A model generated the notes under the pieces. That model was not told where the DNA came from, made no database searches, and was given only the letters and a program-made list of their open reading frames with translations. Made by a program: the position numbers and the translations under genes. Below are positions 56,071 to 64,000 of a stretch of 64,000 bases of DNA, piece after piece; within the stretch, counting starts at the first letter, position 1, and the number at the start of each line of letters is the position of its first letter. The DNA is from Alphaproteobacteria bacterium PA2 (GTDB lineage Bacteria > Pseudomonadota > Alphaproteobacteria > Caulobacterales > Caulobacteraceae): positions 1,509,943 through 1,573,942 of the forward strand of contig NKIZ01000001.1 in the NCBI GenBank assembly GCA_002256425.1, written 5' to 3'.

Positions 56071-56835
56071 TCAGAGGACGCCCAGCATTTCGGCCACCAG
56101 GGGGTGGCGGACAATGTCCCTGTCCTGAAGTCTGACAACAGCGATATTGCTGACAGCTTCCAGCTTCTCGGCCACCGGCCCCAGACCTGAGATGCCAGGC
56201 AGGAGGTCCGACTGGTTGGGGTCGCCCGTAACAACCATGGTTGAGTTCCAGCCCAGCCGGGTCAGCAGCATTTTCAGCTGCATGTAGGTGCAGTTCTGGG
56301 CCTCATCGATGACGACGAAGGCGTTGTTCAGGGTGCGTCCGCGCATGAAGCCGACGGGGGCGATTTCGATGGCGCCTTCCGCCATCAGGCAACGGACCCG
56401 CTTCATGCTGAGTCGATCAGACAGGGCGTCATAGAGCGGTCGGAGATAGGGGGCGAGCTTGTCTTCCATCTCGCCGGGCAGGAAGCCAATGGATTCCCCG
56501 GCCTCGACGGCGGGACGCGAGAGGACGATCCGACCGACTTTTCCGGCTTCGAGGGCTTCAACCGCCTTGGCGATGGCCAGATAGGTCTTGCCGGTCCCTG
56601 CCGGGCCCAGGGCCATGACCAGATTCTTCTCGTTGATCGCGGAGATCAGGGATTCCTGGCCAGGGGATTTGGCCTTGATGGTCTTCAGATAACCCTGTTC
56701 CCGGTCATCATTGTGGTGCGCCAGGGGCGACCAGGATCGTTCAAGCGGCAATCGGCGTATTTTTGAATCTTCCTCGAACTGGCTCGCATCGAATGCGCCT
56801 TCGCGCAGTTGTCGCTTCAGGATCCGCTTGGTCAT
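56071..56835 (-). CDS. phoH: PhoH family protein
   Basis: The 254-residue protein has a short N-terminal basic lead (MTKRILKRQLREGAFDAS), a Walker A loop (ALGPAGTGKTYLAIAKAVEA), Walker B-like FVVIDEAQNCTYMQLKMLLT and the GDPNQSDLLPG motif that define PhoH. It binds ATP and is thought to act in RNA metabolism, often with YbeY; ybeY and miaB are not adjacent here. I chose ATG 56835 because AGGAGG is 5 nt upstream. A terminator-like hairpin lies only 22 nt further upstream, so its leader may control expression. Confidence 0.94.
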   Translation of the reverse strand: MTKRILKRQLREGAFDASQFEEDSKIRRLPLERSWSPLAHHNDDREQGYLKTIKAKSPGQESLISAINEKNLVMALGPAGTGKTYLAIAKAVEALEAGKVGRIVLSRPAVEAGESIGFLPGEMEDKLAPYLRPLYDALSDRLSMKRVRCLMAEGAIEIAPVGFMRGRTLNNAFVVIDEAQNCTYMQLKMLLTRLGWNSTMVVTGDPNQSDLLPGISGLGPVAEKLEAVSNIAVVRLQDRDIVRHPLVAEMLGVL

Positions 56836-56856
56836 CAAGGCCTCCTAGAGGGCAAG

Positions 56857-57079
56857 AAAAAAGGGCGAATCCGCAATGGACCGCCCTCCGAGATCGAAAA
56901 ATTTGAACAGGGCGACTCGCCGCCGCGCAGAGCCCGGGGGCTCTCCTTCCTCACGTCGATTTGGGGGCGAGGACCGCCCGGACCACAAACGCGACACGAA
57001 CCACTCCGTCCTACGGGACTGCACCGGGCGGAAGACCCGCCCGAGAGGATTTGAAGGGAAACACCCCTTCGAATCGCCC
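56857..57079 (-). ncRNA. Candidate structured leader RNA/attenuator of phoH
   Basis: The 315-nt gap between phoH and the divergent carbonic anhydrase gene lacks a convincing gene but is rich in stems. On the minus strand these are 57070-57053 (GAAGGG/CCCTTC), 57043-57025 (CGGGCGG/CCGCCCG), GTCC-CGTA-GGAC at about 57013-57002, 56944-56929 (AGAGCCC/GGGCTCT), and a last hairpin 56886-56863 followed by six Ts and then the phoH ribosome site. The 5' end (57079-57071, GGGCGATTC) can pair with the 3' half of that terminator, giving an antiterminator. The family is unknown to me, and it may be a leader RNA or a separate small RNA. Confidence 0.5.
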
Positions 57080-57150
57080 GTATAAGATGATGCTAACGTG
57101 GTTTATGACCGGTTAAGCAAGTGCAAAGACCAAAGAAACGGGGCGTACGG

Positions 57151-57678
57151 ATGAGTGTCTATAACTTGGGCGATGTGTCTCCGGAGTTGCCTGGAGAAGG
57201 CGAATACTGGATAGCGTCAAATGCAGCGGTAGTTGGGCGCGTCATTCTGAAGAAAAACGCATCAGTCTGGTGGGGCGCTACCTTGCGAGGCGACAATGAC
57301 CCCATTGAAATCGGTGAGAACTCAAACGTTCAGGACGGCTCAGTACTTCACACTGATACAGGGTTTCCGCTCACCATCGGCGCCAACGTAACTGTTGGCC
57401 ACATGGTGATGCTGCATGGATGCACGATCGGCGACAACTCCCTGATTGGAATCGGATCAATCGTCCTCAACGGCGCGAAGATCGGCCGAAACTGCCTGAT
57501 TGGCGCCAATTGCCTGATCACGGAAGGCAAGGAAATTCCCGACAATTCCCTTGTCATGGGCGCCCCAGGCAAGGTCGTCCGCGAGATATCGGACGCCCAG
57601 GCTCAGATGATTGTCGGCGGATCCCTGCACTATGTAGAAAACTGGCGGCGTTATCAGCGTGATCTGAAACTGCGCTGA
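57151..57678 (+). CDS. Gamma-carbonic anhydrase family protein
   Basis: The 175-residue protein is a left-handed beta-helix of hexapeptide repeats ([40 protein letters not shown]), with the metal His residues in [16 protein letters not shown], typical of gamma carbonic anhydrases (YrdA/PaaY type). It should bind zinc or cobalt and may hydrate CO2 or a CoA-thioester-like compound. ATG 57151 is in frame with an upstream GTG at 57121. Its base composition is visibly lower in GC than its neighbours. Confidence 0.92.
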   Translation: MSVYNLGDVSPELPGEGEYWIASNAAVVGRVILKKNASVWWGATLRGDNDPIEIGENSNVQDGSVLHTDTGFPLTIGANVTVGHMVMLHGCTIGDNSLIGIGSIVLNGAKIGRNCLIGANCLITEGKEIPDNSLVMGAPGKVVREISDAQAQMIVGGSLHYVENWRRYQRDLKLR

Positions 57679-57810
57679 CTGAAGATTGCCGGCCGCGATT
57701 CAACGGTAAAGGTTTGTTTCCAATACCGCTTAAAATCAGATTCACACCCTTGTGCCTAAATAGCCTCGAAGAAATCCCTCTGTACGCAGGTTTTGCGGTG
57801 GAGAGATTGA

Positions 57811-58095
57811 ATGAGGGGCGAGACTCAATTGCGGCAGACAACTGGAAAGCGCTTCCTGGCCAGAGTCCGGGTGATCGGTCAGAGGTCTGAGGGCTCGACG
57901 GCTATCGAGTACGCCATGGTGGCCAGCCTGATGGGTGTGGCGCTCATTGCAGCCATGTCGACGCTCGGCCAAAGCGTCGCCGCAACCTATGGCAAGGTCG
58001 GCGCAGCCCTTGAGGGCTCACCTGACATGCCCGGCCCGACCACAGCAGCCGCCAGCATGTCGGCGCCGAAATCGACAGCCAGCCCGGCTCCATGA
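57811..58095 (+). CDS. Flp/Fap-type type IVb pilin
   Basis: The 94-residue prepilin has a basic leader (~28 residues), the cleavage site Gly followed by STAIEYAMVASLMGVALIAA (Gly-x4-Glu-Tyr as required by TadV), a hydrophobic pilin helix, and a Pro/Ala/Ser-rich tail (TTAAASMSAPKSTASPAP). It should be a minor or major Flp pilin of a Tad pilus, used for surface attachment. GGAG precedes the ATG. The stop overlaps the ATG of the diguanylate cyclase by 4 nt, so the two are translated together. No other tad/cpa genes are in the window. Confidence 0.9.
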   Translation: MRGETQLRQTTGKRFLARVRVIGQRSEGSTAIEYAMVASLMGVALIAAMSTLGQSVAATYGKVGAALEGSPDMPGPTTAAASMSAPKSTASPAP

Positions 58096-59987
58096 TCTGG
58101 GCCTCGGGCCAGTCGGAGAATCTATCCCGCACCCGGCTTTCCAGGCGGGCGATCATGGCCGCAGCCATGGTCGCTGTGCTTCTGTGGGCTTTCCGGGGCG
58201 GTAATGTGGTGGACCGTATCTGGTCCGATCTGCTTACAGCGTCGCAGAAGCTGCCGGTTTCTTCTGAATACGTCGTCGTGAACATCAGGTCTCAGGACAT
58301 GGTGGCCCTCTGGGATGTGTCTTCCCTCAGGCACGCATTCGCTGAACGGGTGCTGGCGCTCAAGGCGGCCGGCGCTAAGCGGATCCTGCTCGACATGTTC
58401 CTGAGCGGGACGACAATGACCACAGGCGATAGGGATCTCTCTCTTGCTCTGAGGGATTTTGGCAAGGACAGATCAGCCTTTGGTCGAACGACAGACCCGG
58501 GATTTGCCGCACCTACTGCTCTCTATCAGGCAGCCACCATTCTGGAGCTGGGCATCCTTTCTGATCCCGATGGGCATTTTCGGTCCGTTCGGCTTCCATC
58601 GACAAGCCTGACCGGCAATCCGGCTATCTGGCTTGCCTCAGGCCAGGTCGACATACGCCATTCGCCGGTCGACCTGCGACTGGATCCCGATTCCGTAACC
58701 GTCTATTCGCTGGATGAGACCAAGCGACCCGAAGTCCTTGCGAAGATGAAGGACAAGGTCGTCATCTTCTCCCTTGATCGGTCAGCTTCCAGATCCCGCG
58801 CCAGTTTGCCTGTATATGGCATGGTGGATCGGGGCCGGTTTCTGGCGATTGCGGCCGATTCCTACAAAAGTGGGACAGATGCAAGGCTCAGGATAGCTGG
58901 CCTGTTCGGGATGGTCCTGGCAGTTGTCACCCTATGTGCGGGCCTGTTCATCGGAGCACGGACGCGATCAATACGTGCAAGTCTGACCATTTTCCCCGTA
59001 CTTTGCATCGGGGTGATCGCCTGTTGCCTTTACGTGAATCTGGGGCTCGGCGCGCCTTCCAACCCGGTAACGACCATTTCGATCGGGGCCATGGCCATGA
59101 CAGTGGCCATCGGTTTCCGCCTCGGCATTCCTGAGCTGATTGCGGGACTGTTTGCGGGTGACCTGAGCCCGGAGGAAGCGTGGCTCTGGCGCAGTCAGGC
59201 CGATCAGGACCGGCCGGTCCTGTTGTTCGGCGCGGACGGTTCGGTCAGGCGCTCCAATCCCATTGGCCTTGGCGCTTTTGACCTGAATGAGGAAAAGCAT
59301 TCCGAACGCGCCCTGCAGCTGGCGCGGCTGTGCATGCCCGGCATCGGTGAGCGTGCTGAAATCCTGACGACTGGGGAGCGGTCCAAGACGCGGTGGCGGG
59401 TGGAATGGCCACACAATTCAGTTCCCCTGGCCGTATTCTTCGACGTCACAGATCAGGTGTCCAAGGTGGAAGACCTGAGGCGAAAGCTCGTCACCGATCC
59501 CCTTACGGGTCTGCAAAACCGGTCAGGGTTTGACGCCGCCCTTGCAGGCATCAACATGGAGAGCGGCGCGCAGTTCGTTCTCTTCTATATGGACATGAAC
59601 GGCTTCAAGCAGGTGAACGACACCCTCGGGCATGATGCCGGGGATGAATTGCTGGCTGTCGTGGCGCGGCGCTTCTCATCCATTGTCCGTGAGCGGGACG
59701 TGCTGGCGCGCCTAGGCGGAGACGAGTTCGGCCTGTGCGTGCATGGCGAAATGTCCCAGGCCGGGGCGCGCCGCCTGGCCGAAAAGCTACAGGAGACCCT
59801 CAATTCGCCAATTCGCCTCAAAAAGGGCGAGGTGCGGGTTGGCGTCGCTGTTGGATTCAGCATTCGCGCCGCCAATGACACCTCTACCGCTGAGGTCATC
59901 CGGCGCGCAGACGAGGATATGTATCGCCAGAAGAAGGCGCAGAAAGAGCAGGACCGGCGCGGCGCGCTGCGAAATCTTTCCGCCTGA
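58092..59987 (+). CDS. CHASE2-PAS-GGDEF diguanylate cyclase
   Basis: The 631-residue membrane protein has an N-terminal helix (~20-37), an extracytoplasmic CHASE2 domain (~40-265), three more helices (~267-345, AGLFGMVLAVVTLCAGLFIG and following), a PAS-like domain (~385-455) and a GGDEF domain (from ~465) with the intact motif GGDEF at ~542 and the RxxD inhibitory site (RERD) five residues before it. It should make c-di-GMP in response to an extracytoplasmic signal and be product-inhibited. Its start overlaps the pilin stop (ATGA), suggesting that c-di-GMP synthesis and pilin production are linked. Confidence 0.93.
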   Translation: MIWASGQSENLSRTRLSRRAIMAAAMVAVLLWAFRGGNVVDRIWSDLLTASQKLPVSSEYVVVNIRSQDMVALWDVSSLRHAFAERVLALKAAGAKRILLDMFLSGTTMTTGDRDLSLALRDFGKDRSAFGRTTDPGFAAPTALYQAATILELGILSDPDGHFRSVRLPSTSLTGNPAIWLASGQVDIRHSPVDLRLDPDSVTVYSLDETKRPEVLAKMKDKVVIFSLDRSASRSRASLPVYGMVDRGRFLAIAADSYKSGTDARLRIAGLFGMVLAVVTLCAGLFIGARTRSIRASLTIFPVLCIGVIACCLYVNLGLGAPSNPVTTISIGAMAMTVAIGFRLGIPELIAGLFAGDLSPEEAWLWRSQADQDRPVLLFGADGSVRRSNPIGLGAFDLNEEKHSERALQLARLCMPGIGERAEILTTGERSKTRWRVEWPHNSVPLAVFFDVTDQVSKVEDLRRKLVTDPLTGLQNRSGFDAALAGINMESGAQFVLFYMDMNGFKQVNDTLGHDAGDELLAVVARRFSSIVRERDVLARLGGDEFGLCVHGEMSQAGARRLAEKLQETLNSPIRLKKGEVRVGVAVGFSIRAANDTSTAEVIRRADEDMYRQKKAQKEQDRRGALRNLSA

Positions 59988-60060
59988 AGTGACTCTCCGC
60001 CCTTGACGGACCCTGCGTCGCTCCGGCGAACTCTGCAAAACGCAAAGGGAGACGGGCGCA

Positions 60061-60843
60061 ATGACCTATCAATTCATCAAAGTAGAGCGTGAAGACCACG
60101 TCACCATCTTCACCCTCAACCGACCTGAGGTGATGAACGCCCTGCATTCTCCCGCGCACTTTGAACTGCACGAGGCCTTTGATGCCTTTGCCGCTGATCC
60201 AGAGCAATGGGTCGGGATCGTCACCGGGGCAGGGGACCGCGCTTTTTCCGCCGGCAACGATCTGAAACACCAGGCGACGGGTGGCGAAATGCGCAGTCCT
60301 CCCAGTGGGTTTGCTGGCCTCACCTCACGCTTTGATCTGAACAAGCCGTTGATCGCCGCCGTCAATGGCATAGCCATGGGGGGTGGGTTCGAGATCGCCC
60401 TGGCCTGCGACATCATTGTTGCTGCTGAAGGCGCGGTATTCGCGCTTCCCGAGCCCCGGGTAGGCCTTGCGGCCCTCGCAGGCGGACTGCATCGTCTGCC
60501 GCGCGCCATCGGCGTTAAGCGCGCCATGGGAATGATCCTGACCGGGCGTCGGGTTTCGGCGGCCGAAGGCGAGAGCCTGGGCTTTGTCAATGAAGTGACG
60601 AGTTCGGCTGAACTCATGGCGGCCGCCCGCCGATGGGCCGCCCAGATTTCGGAACTCTCCCCCATGTCGATCCGCGCCTCCAAGGAGGCAGTCTTCCGCG
60701 GACTTGACGAGGTGACCCTGCAGGACGCGATCATCGGGCAAAACAAGTACCCGGCCATCGGCGCTCTTTTCCGCTCTGAGGACTTCGTCGAAGGTCCCAT
60801 GGCCTTCGCCCAGAAGCGCCCGCCGAACTGGAAGGGCCGTTGA
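60061..60843 (+). CDS. Enoyl-CoA hydratase/isomerase family protein
   Basis: The 260-residue crotonase-fold protein has the oxyanion loop GAGDRAFSAGNDLKH, the GIAMGGGFEIALACDIIVAA segment and the catalytic-region EPRVGLAALAGGLHRLPRAI. It should hydrate or isomerise an enoyl-CoA. GGGAG lies 9 nt before the ATG. It is 73 nt after the cyclase gene and 116 nt before the GMC oxidoreductase, on the same strand. It complements the thiolase/dehydrogenase genes at 4-6 kb. Confidence 0.93.
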   Translation: MTYQFIKVEREDHVTIFTLNRPEVMNALHSPAHFELHEAFDAFAADPEQWVGIVTGAGDRAFSAGNDLKHQATGGEMRSPPSGFAGLTSRFDLNKPLIAAVNGIAMGGGFEIALACDIIVAAEGAVFALPEPRVGLAALAGGLHRLPRAIGVKRAMGMILTGRRVSAAEGESLGFVNEVTSSAELMAAARRWAAQISELSPMSIRASKEAVFRGLDEVTLQDAIIGQNKYPAIGALFRSEDFVEGPMAFAQKRPPNWKGR

Positions 60844-60959
60844 TCGGTCAATTCGTGACGCGGTCGTCAAGTTTATAGGATTCGAGGCGGCTGGACGCTT
60901 GTCAGGGCGAACGCAGCGAGGCAGGGAAGGGGGATCAAACCCTTTCCTGAGGAATTGCC

Positions 60960-62615
60960 TTGGACCGTTTCGACTACATCATCATCGGCGCCGGTTCGGC
61001 TGGATGCGTGCTGGCCAACCGCCTGAGCGCAGACCCCAAGAACCGCGTCCTGCTCCTGGAAGCCGGGGTCAAGGACAACTCCATCATGGTCCAGATGCCG
61101 GCGGGCGTTGGCGGCCTGATTGGCGACAAGGGCACCTATAACTGGGGTTTCTGGACCGAAGCCGAACCCCACCTCAATGACCGCAAGATGTGGTGGCCAC
61201 GGGGCAAGGGCTGGGGCGGTTCGTCGTCCATCAATGGAATGATCTATATTCGTGGCCATGCCCGGGACTATGATCAGTGGCGGCAGATGGGTCTGGAGGG
61301 TTGGGCCTACAAGGACGTTCTGCCCTATTTCAAACGCTCGGAATCCCTGGAGGGCGGCGGCGACGCCTGGCATGGCGGCGAGGGCCCGCTGAAGGTCTCC
61401 AAGGCGCCGACACCCAATCCGATCTACAAGGCCACCATCGAGGCGGGGCGTCAGGCGGGATACAAGATCACGAGTGACTTCAATGGCTTCCAGCAGGAAG
61501 GTTGGGGCCCCTATCAGCTGACCATCCACAAGGGTGAACGCTGGAGTGCGGCCAAGGGTTATCTGCATCCAGTGCTGACCCGGTCGAACCTGACCTGCCT
61601 GACGGGGGTGCGGACGACGCGCATCCTGATCGAAAACGGCGTAGCGGTTGGCGTCGAGTACGCCGACGAAACGACCAAGGCGCGGACTGTCGTACATGCG
61701 GATCGGGAGGTCCTGGTCTGCGCCGGGGCGGTTCAATCACCGCAGATCCTCCAGCTTTCCGGGATCGGGGATCCGGAGGAACTGGGCAAGCACGGCATTG
61801 CCGTAGTCCATCCCCTGAAGGGCGTCGGGGCCAACCTGCAGGACCATCTGGACGTTACCTTGTCCTGGGAGTGCCCAAAGCCGATCACCATCTATTCCCA
61901 GCGCAAGGGTCTGGTGAAGACCATGCTGGTCGGTCTGAACTGGCTGTTGTTCCGCAAGGGCGTCGGCGCCACCCAGGCCCTGGAGAGCGGCGCCTTCCTC
62001 AAATCACGCCCCGATCTGGACCGGCCGGACCTGCAGGTTCATTGCGTCCTGGCGGTGATGCAGAACCACGGCAAGACCCAGGTGGAAAAGGACGGATTCA
62101 CCTTCCACGTCTGCCAGCTTCGTCCGGAAAGCCGGGGGCGGGTGGGACTGAAGTCTGCTGATCCCTTTGACGATCCGGCGATCTTCGCCAACTACCTTTC
62201 GGCTGAGGAAGATCGTCGCGCCCTTCGCGAAGGCGCCAAGATGATGCGTCAGGTGGCTGCCCAGGCCGCTCTGGACGAATTCCGCACCGAGGAACTGTTC
62301 CCCGGCAAGGACGTGCAGACCGATGAGGAGCTTGATACGTGGATCCGGGCCAATTCCGAGACCATCTATCACCCGGTCGGTACTTGCCGCATGGGCCCTG
62401 TGGGCGATCCCATGGCGGTGGTGGATCCTGAACTGCGTGTCCAGGGCCTCAAGGGGCTGCGGGTCATAGATGCCTCGGTCATGCCCAGCCTGATCGGTGG
62501 CAATACCAATGCGCCGACCATCATGATTGCGGAAAAGGCCTCAGACCTGATTCTTGGTCTTGCGGCCCTGCCGGCGGATGATGCCCCCGTCTATGACGAG
62601 ACCGCAGCGGCCTAG
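60960..62615 (+). CDS. GMC family oxidoreductase (choline dehydrogenase-like)
   Basis: The 551-residue flavoenzyme has an N-terminal FAD motif (DYIIIGAGSAGCVLANRLSA), the GMC signatures GKGWGGSSSINGMIYIRG and GAVQSPQILQLSGIGDPEEL, and a C-terminal His-Asn-type catalytic region (YHPVGTCRMG, IGGNTNAPTIMIAEKAS). It should oxidise an alcohol or choline-like compound. The start is TTG 60960 with GAGG 7 nt upstream. Its stop shares CTAG with the convergent PAS gene. Substrate not determinable. Confidence 0.94.
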   Translation: MDRFDYIIIGAGSAGCVLANRLSADPKNRVLLLEAGVKDNSIMVQMPAGVGGLIGDKGTYNWGFWTEAEPHLNDRKMWWPRGKGWGGSSSINGMIYIRGHARDYDQWRQMGLEGWAYKDVLPYFKRSESLEGGGDAWHGGEGPLKVSKAPTPNPIYKATIEAGRQAGYKITSDFNGFQQEGWGPYQLTIHKGERWSAAKGYLHPVLTRSNLTCLTGVRTTRILIENGVAVGVEYADETTKARTVVHADREVLVCAGAVQSPQILQLSGIGDPEELGKHGIAVVHPLKGVGANLQDHLDVTLSWECPKPITIYSQRKGLVKTMLVGLNWLLFRKGVGATQALESGAFLKSRPDLDRPDLQVHCVLAVMQNHGKTQVEKDGFTFHVCQLRPESRGRVGLKSADPFDDPAIFANYLSAEEDRRALREGAKMMRQVAAQAALDEFRTEELFPGKDVQTDEELDTWIRANSETIYHPVGTCRMGPVGDPMAVVDPELRVQGLKGLRVIDASVMPSLIGGNTNAPTIMIAEKASDLILGLAALPADDAPVYDETAAA

Positions 62616-63163
62616 GCTATGCGTCGCCCATCCAGGGCGGCCAGGCGAAGGCGCGGGGACTCCTGATTGGCGGGGCCCATGTTGATGACGTTCTCGACAG
62701 CAATTTCCAGGGCCGGGAGGCCCTGGAGGCGCGCCACCATGCCCAAGGGCTGGTAGAGCCCAAGAAAGCGCTCTGGTGAGCCCGGACCCGGCGCCAGGGG
62801 CAGGAACAGAATCTCCAGCGGCAGGCTGGGGCCCGCGGTCCTGACCTCAGCCTTGACCAGAACAGGCTCCGGTCGGCGCCGTCCGGCTTCGAGGGCGCCT
62901 TTGAGATCCAGCCGATCCTTGTGACGGAAGAGATCCAGGACATTCCGGCTTCGCAGATCCTGAGCATGCAGCTCAGCGACAAAGCCGCCCACAAGACGGA
63001 GCGGGTAGACCCCGGATTCCTGCCGACCGGCGACGAAGACCTGGCTGAGAAGTTTGGGGAAGTGCGTCGGATCAATGGCTCGACGGTCGGGCATCTGACC
63101 TTCGCCGCCCCGGCTTCGCCAATAATCTATCAATCGTTTTGTATTTAAATGAAACACAGACAT
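62612..63163 (-). CDS. PAS domain-containing protein (PAS_5-like)
   Basis: The 183-residue protein starts MSVFHLNTKRLIDYWRSRGG and matches the small alphaproteobacterial PAS_5-type family, with DRRAIDPTHFPKLLSQVFVA, YPLRLVGGFVAELH and LFLPLAPGPGSPERFLGLYQ. In Caulobacter a member of this family, MopJ, affects c-di-GMP-linked and polar regulation. I chose ATG 63163 as the frame is open further out but loses similarity. It is convergent with the GMC gene and divergent from the Cys/Pro-rich gene downstream. Confidence 0.85.
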   Translation of the reverse strand: MSVFHLNTKRLIDYWRSRGGEGQMPDRRAIDPTHFPKLLSQVFVAGRQESGVYPLRLVGGFVAELHAQDLRSRNVLDLFRHKDRLDLKGALEAGRRRPEPVLVKAEVRTAGPSLPLEILFLPLAPGPGSPERFLGLYQPLGMVARLQGLPALEIAVENVINMGPANQESPRLRLAALDGRRIA

Positions 63164-63336
63164 CGAACGGCAGCGCTGCAGCGCGATCGGAAGCGACCGC
63201 ACGCAGCTTGCAGGAAGATTTGGGCCAAGGCTCCAATGTTCCAATTCGGGACGTGTCTGACGGAATTTTTCAAGGATAGCGCCGCTTCGGCGCGCTTCTT
63301 GCATGCTTAACGGCAGGAATCTGGAGTGGCGAAGCC

Positions 63337-64000
<664 letters not shown>

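Noticed and set aside
56857..57079. 6S RNA, tmRNA, SRP RNA or RNase P RNA in the phoH leader
   Set aside because: I do not see the tag-peptide coding stretch, GGAAGGA-type SRP loop or P4 conserved motifs, and the stems are separate small hairpins rather than one rod; only a search could exclude them fully.
56809..57085. Short plus-strand frames in the phoH leader
   Set aside because: They lack family similarity and ribosome sites; the region is better explained as structured RNA.

Overview
The window is high-GC alphaproteobacterial chromosome. GTP-type PEP carboxykinase, a DUF3126 and a DUF3297 protein, a TorF-type porin, spinster-type MFS, a Flp pilin, a GT26 glycosyltransferase and a TTAA-N7-TTAA (CtrA-like) box together suggest Caulobacterales, probably near Phenylobacterium/Caulobacter; this placement is inference. 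There is no rRNA, CRISPR array, transposase, plasmid or phage hallmark. Coding density is high, with many 1-4 nt overlaps.

Layout. 1-3.2 kb: a minus-strand operon of three hydrolases (M20D amidase, metal-dependent amidohydrolase, M28-type peptidase cut by the window edge) linked by short overlaps. 3.3-9.1 kb: two small genes, then thiolase, acyl-CoA dehydrogenase, a polytopic membrane protein behind a CtrA-like palindrome, and an amidohydrolase-2 protein. 9.1-12.9 kb: a mosaic patch in which a secreted M28 peptidase gene sits between two copies of an SDR 3' end sharing a 29-bp perfect direct repeat, followed by two coupled SDR genes. 13-20 kb: S10 carboxypeptidase, a small protein, an ATP-grasp protein, an OMF/HlyD efflux pair with a spinster MFS gene upstream, and a GST. 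20.6-28 kb: HTH regulator, YeiH-type exporter, photolyase, PAS/EAL protein, tRNA-Leu(UAA), GT26 glycosyltransferase, RadC, DUF1697. 28-38 kb: an ABC permease/M1 aminopeptidase fusion with its ATPase, Map, SfsA, UDP-glucuronate decarboxylase-like enzyme, CinA-domain protein, and a ManC/AGE-epimerase fusion. 38-43.7 kb: pckG, a lone XdhC C-terminal domain, a lipoprotein, an M20 peptidase and an APH-type kinase. 43.8-48.2 kb: nucleotide-sugar enzymes (dehydrogenase, epimerase, membrane 4,6-dehydratase). 48.3-56 kb: TorF porin, SDR, the sulfate-activation operon cysD-cysNC, queF, nitroreductase, Nudix, cysE, DUF3126. 56-64 kb: phoH with a candidate structured leader RNA, gamma-carbonic anhydrase, a Flp pilin translationally coupled to a CHASE2-GGDEF diguanylate cyclase, enoyl-CoA hydratase, GMC oxidoreductase, a PAS protein, and the start of a Cys/Pro/Gly-rich secreted protein.

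Themes. Nucleotide-sugar and polysaccharide genes are scattered (GT26, decarboxylase, ManC fusion, and the 44-48 kb cluster) and could serve one surface glycan such as capsule or holdfast. Sulfur assimilation genes (cysDNC, cysE) sit within 6 kb, and a YeiH-type exporter lies about 28 kb away. c-di-GMP turnover is represented by one synthase and one EAL protein. The most novel-looking observations are the terminator-ended, multi-hairpin leader before phoH, the pilin-cyclase coupling, the direct-repeat-flanked M28 peptidase, and the recurrent CTAG overlap that ends five convergent gene pairs.
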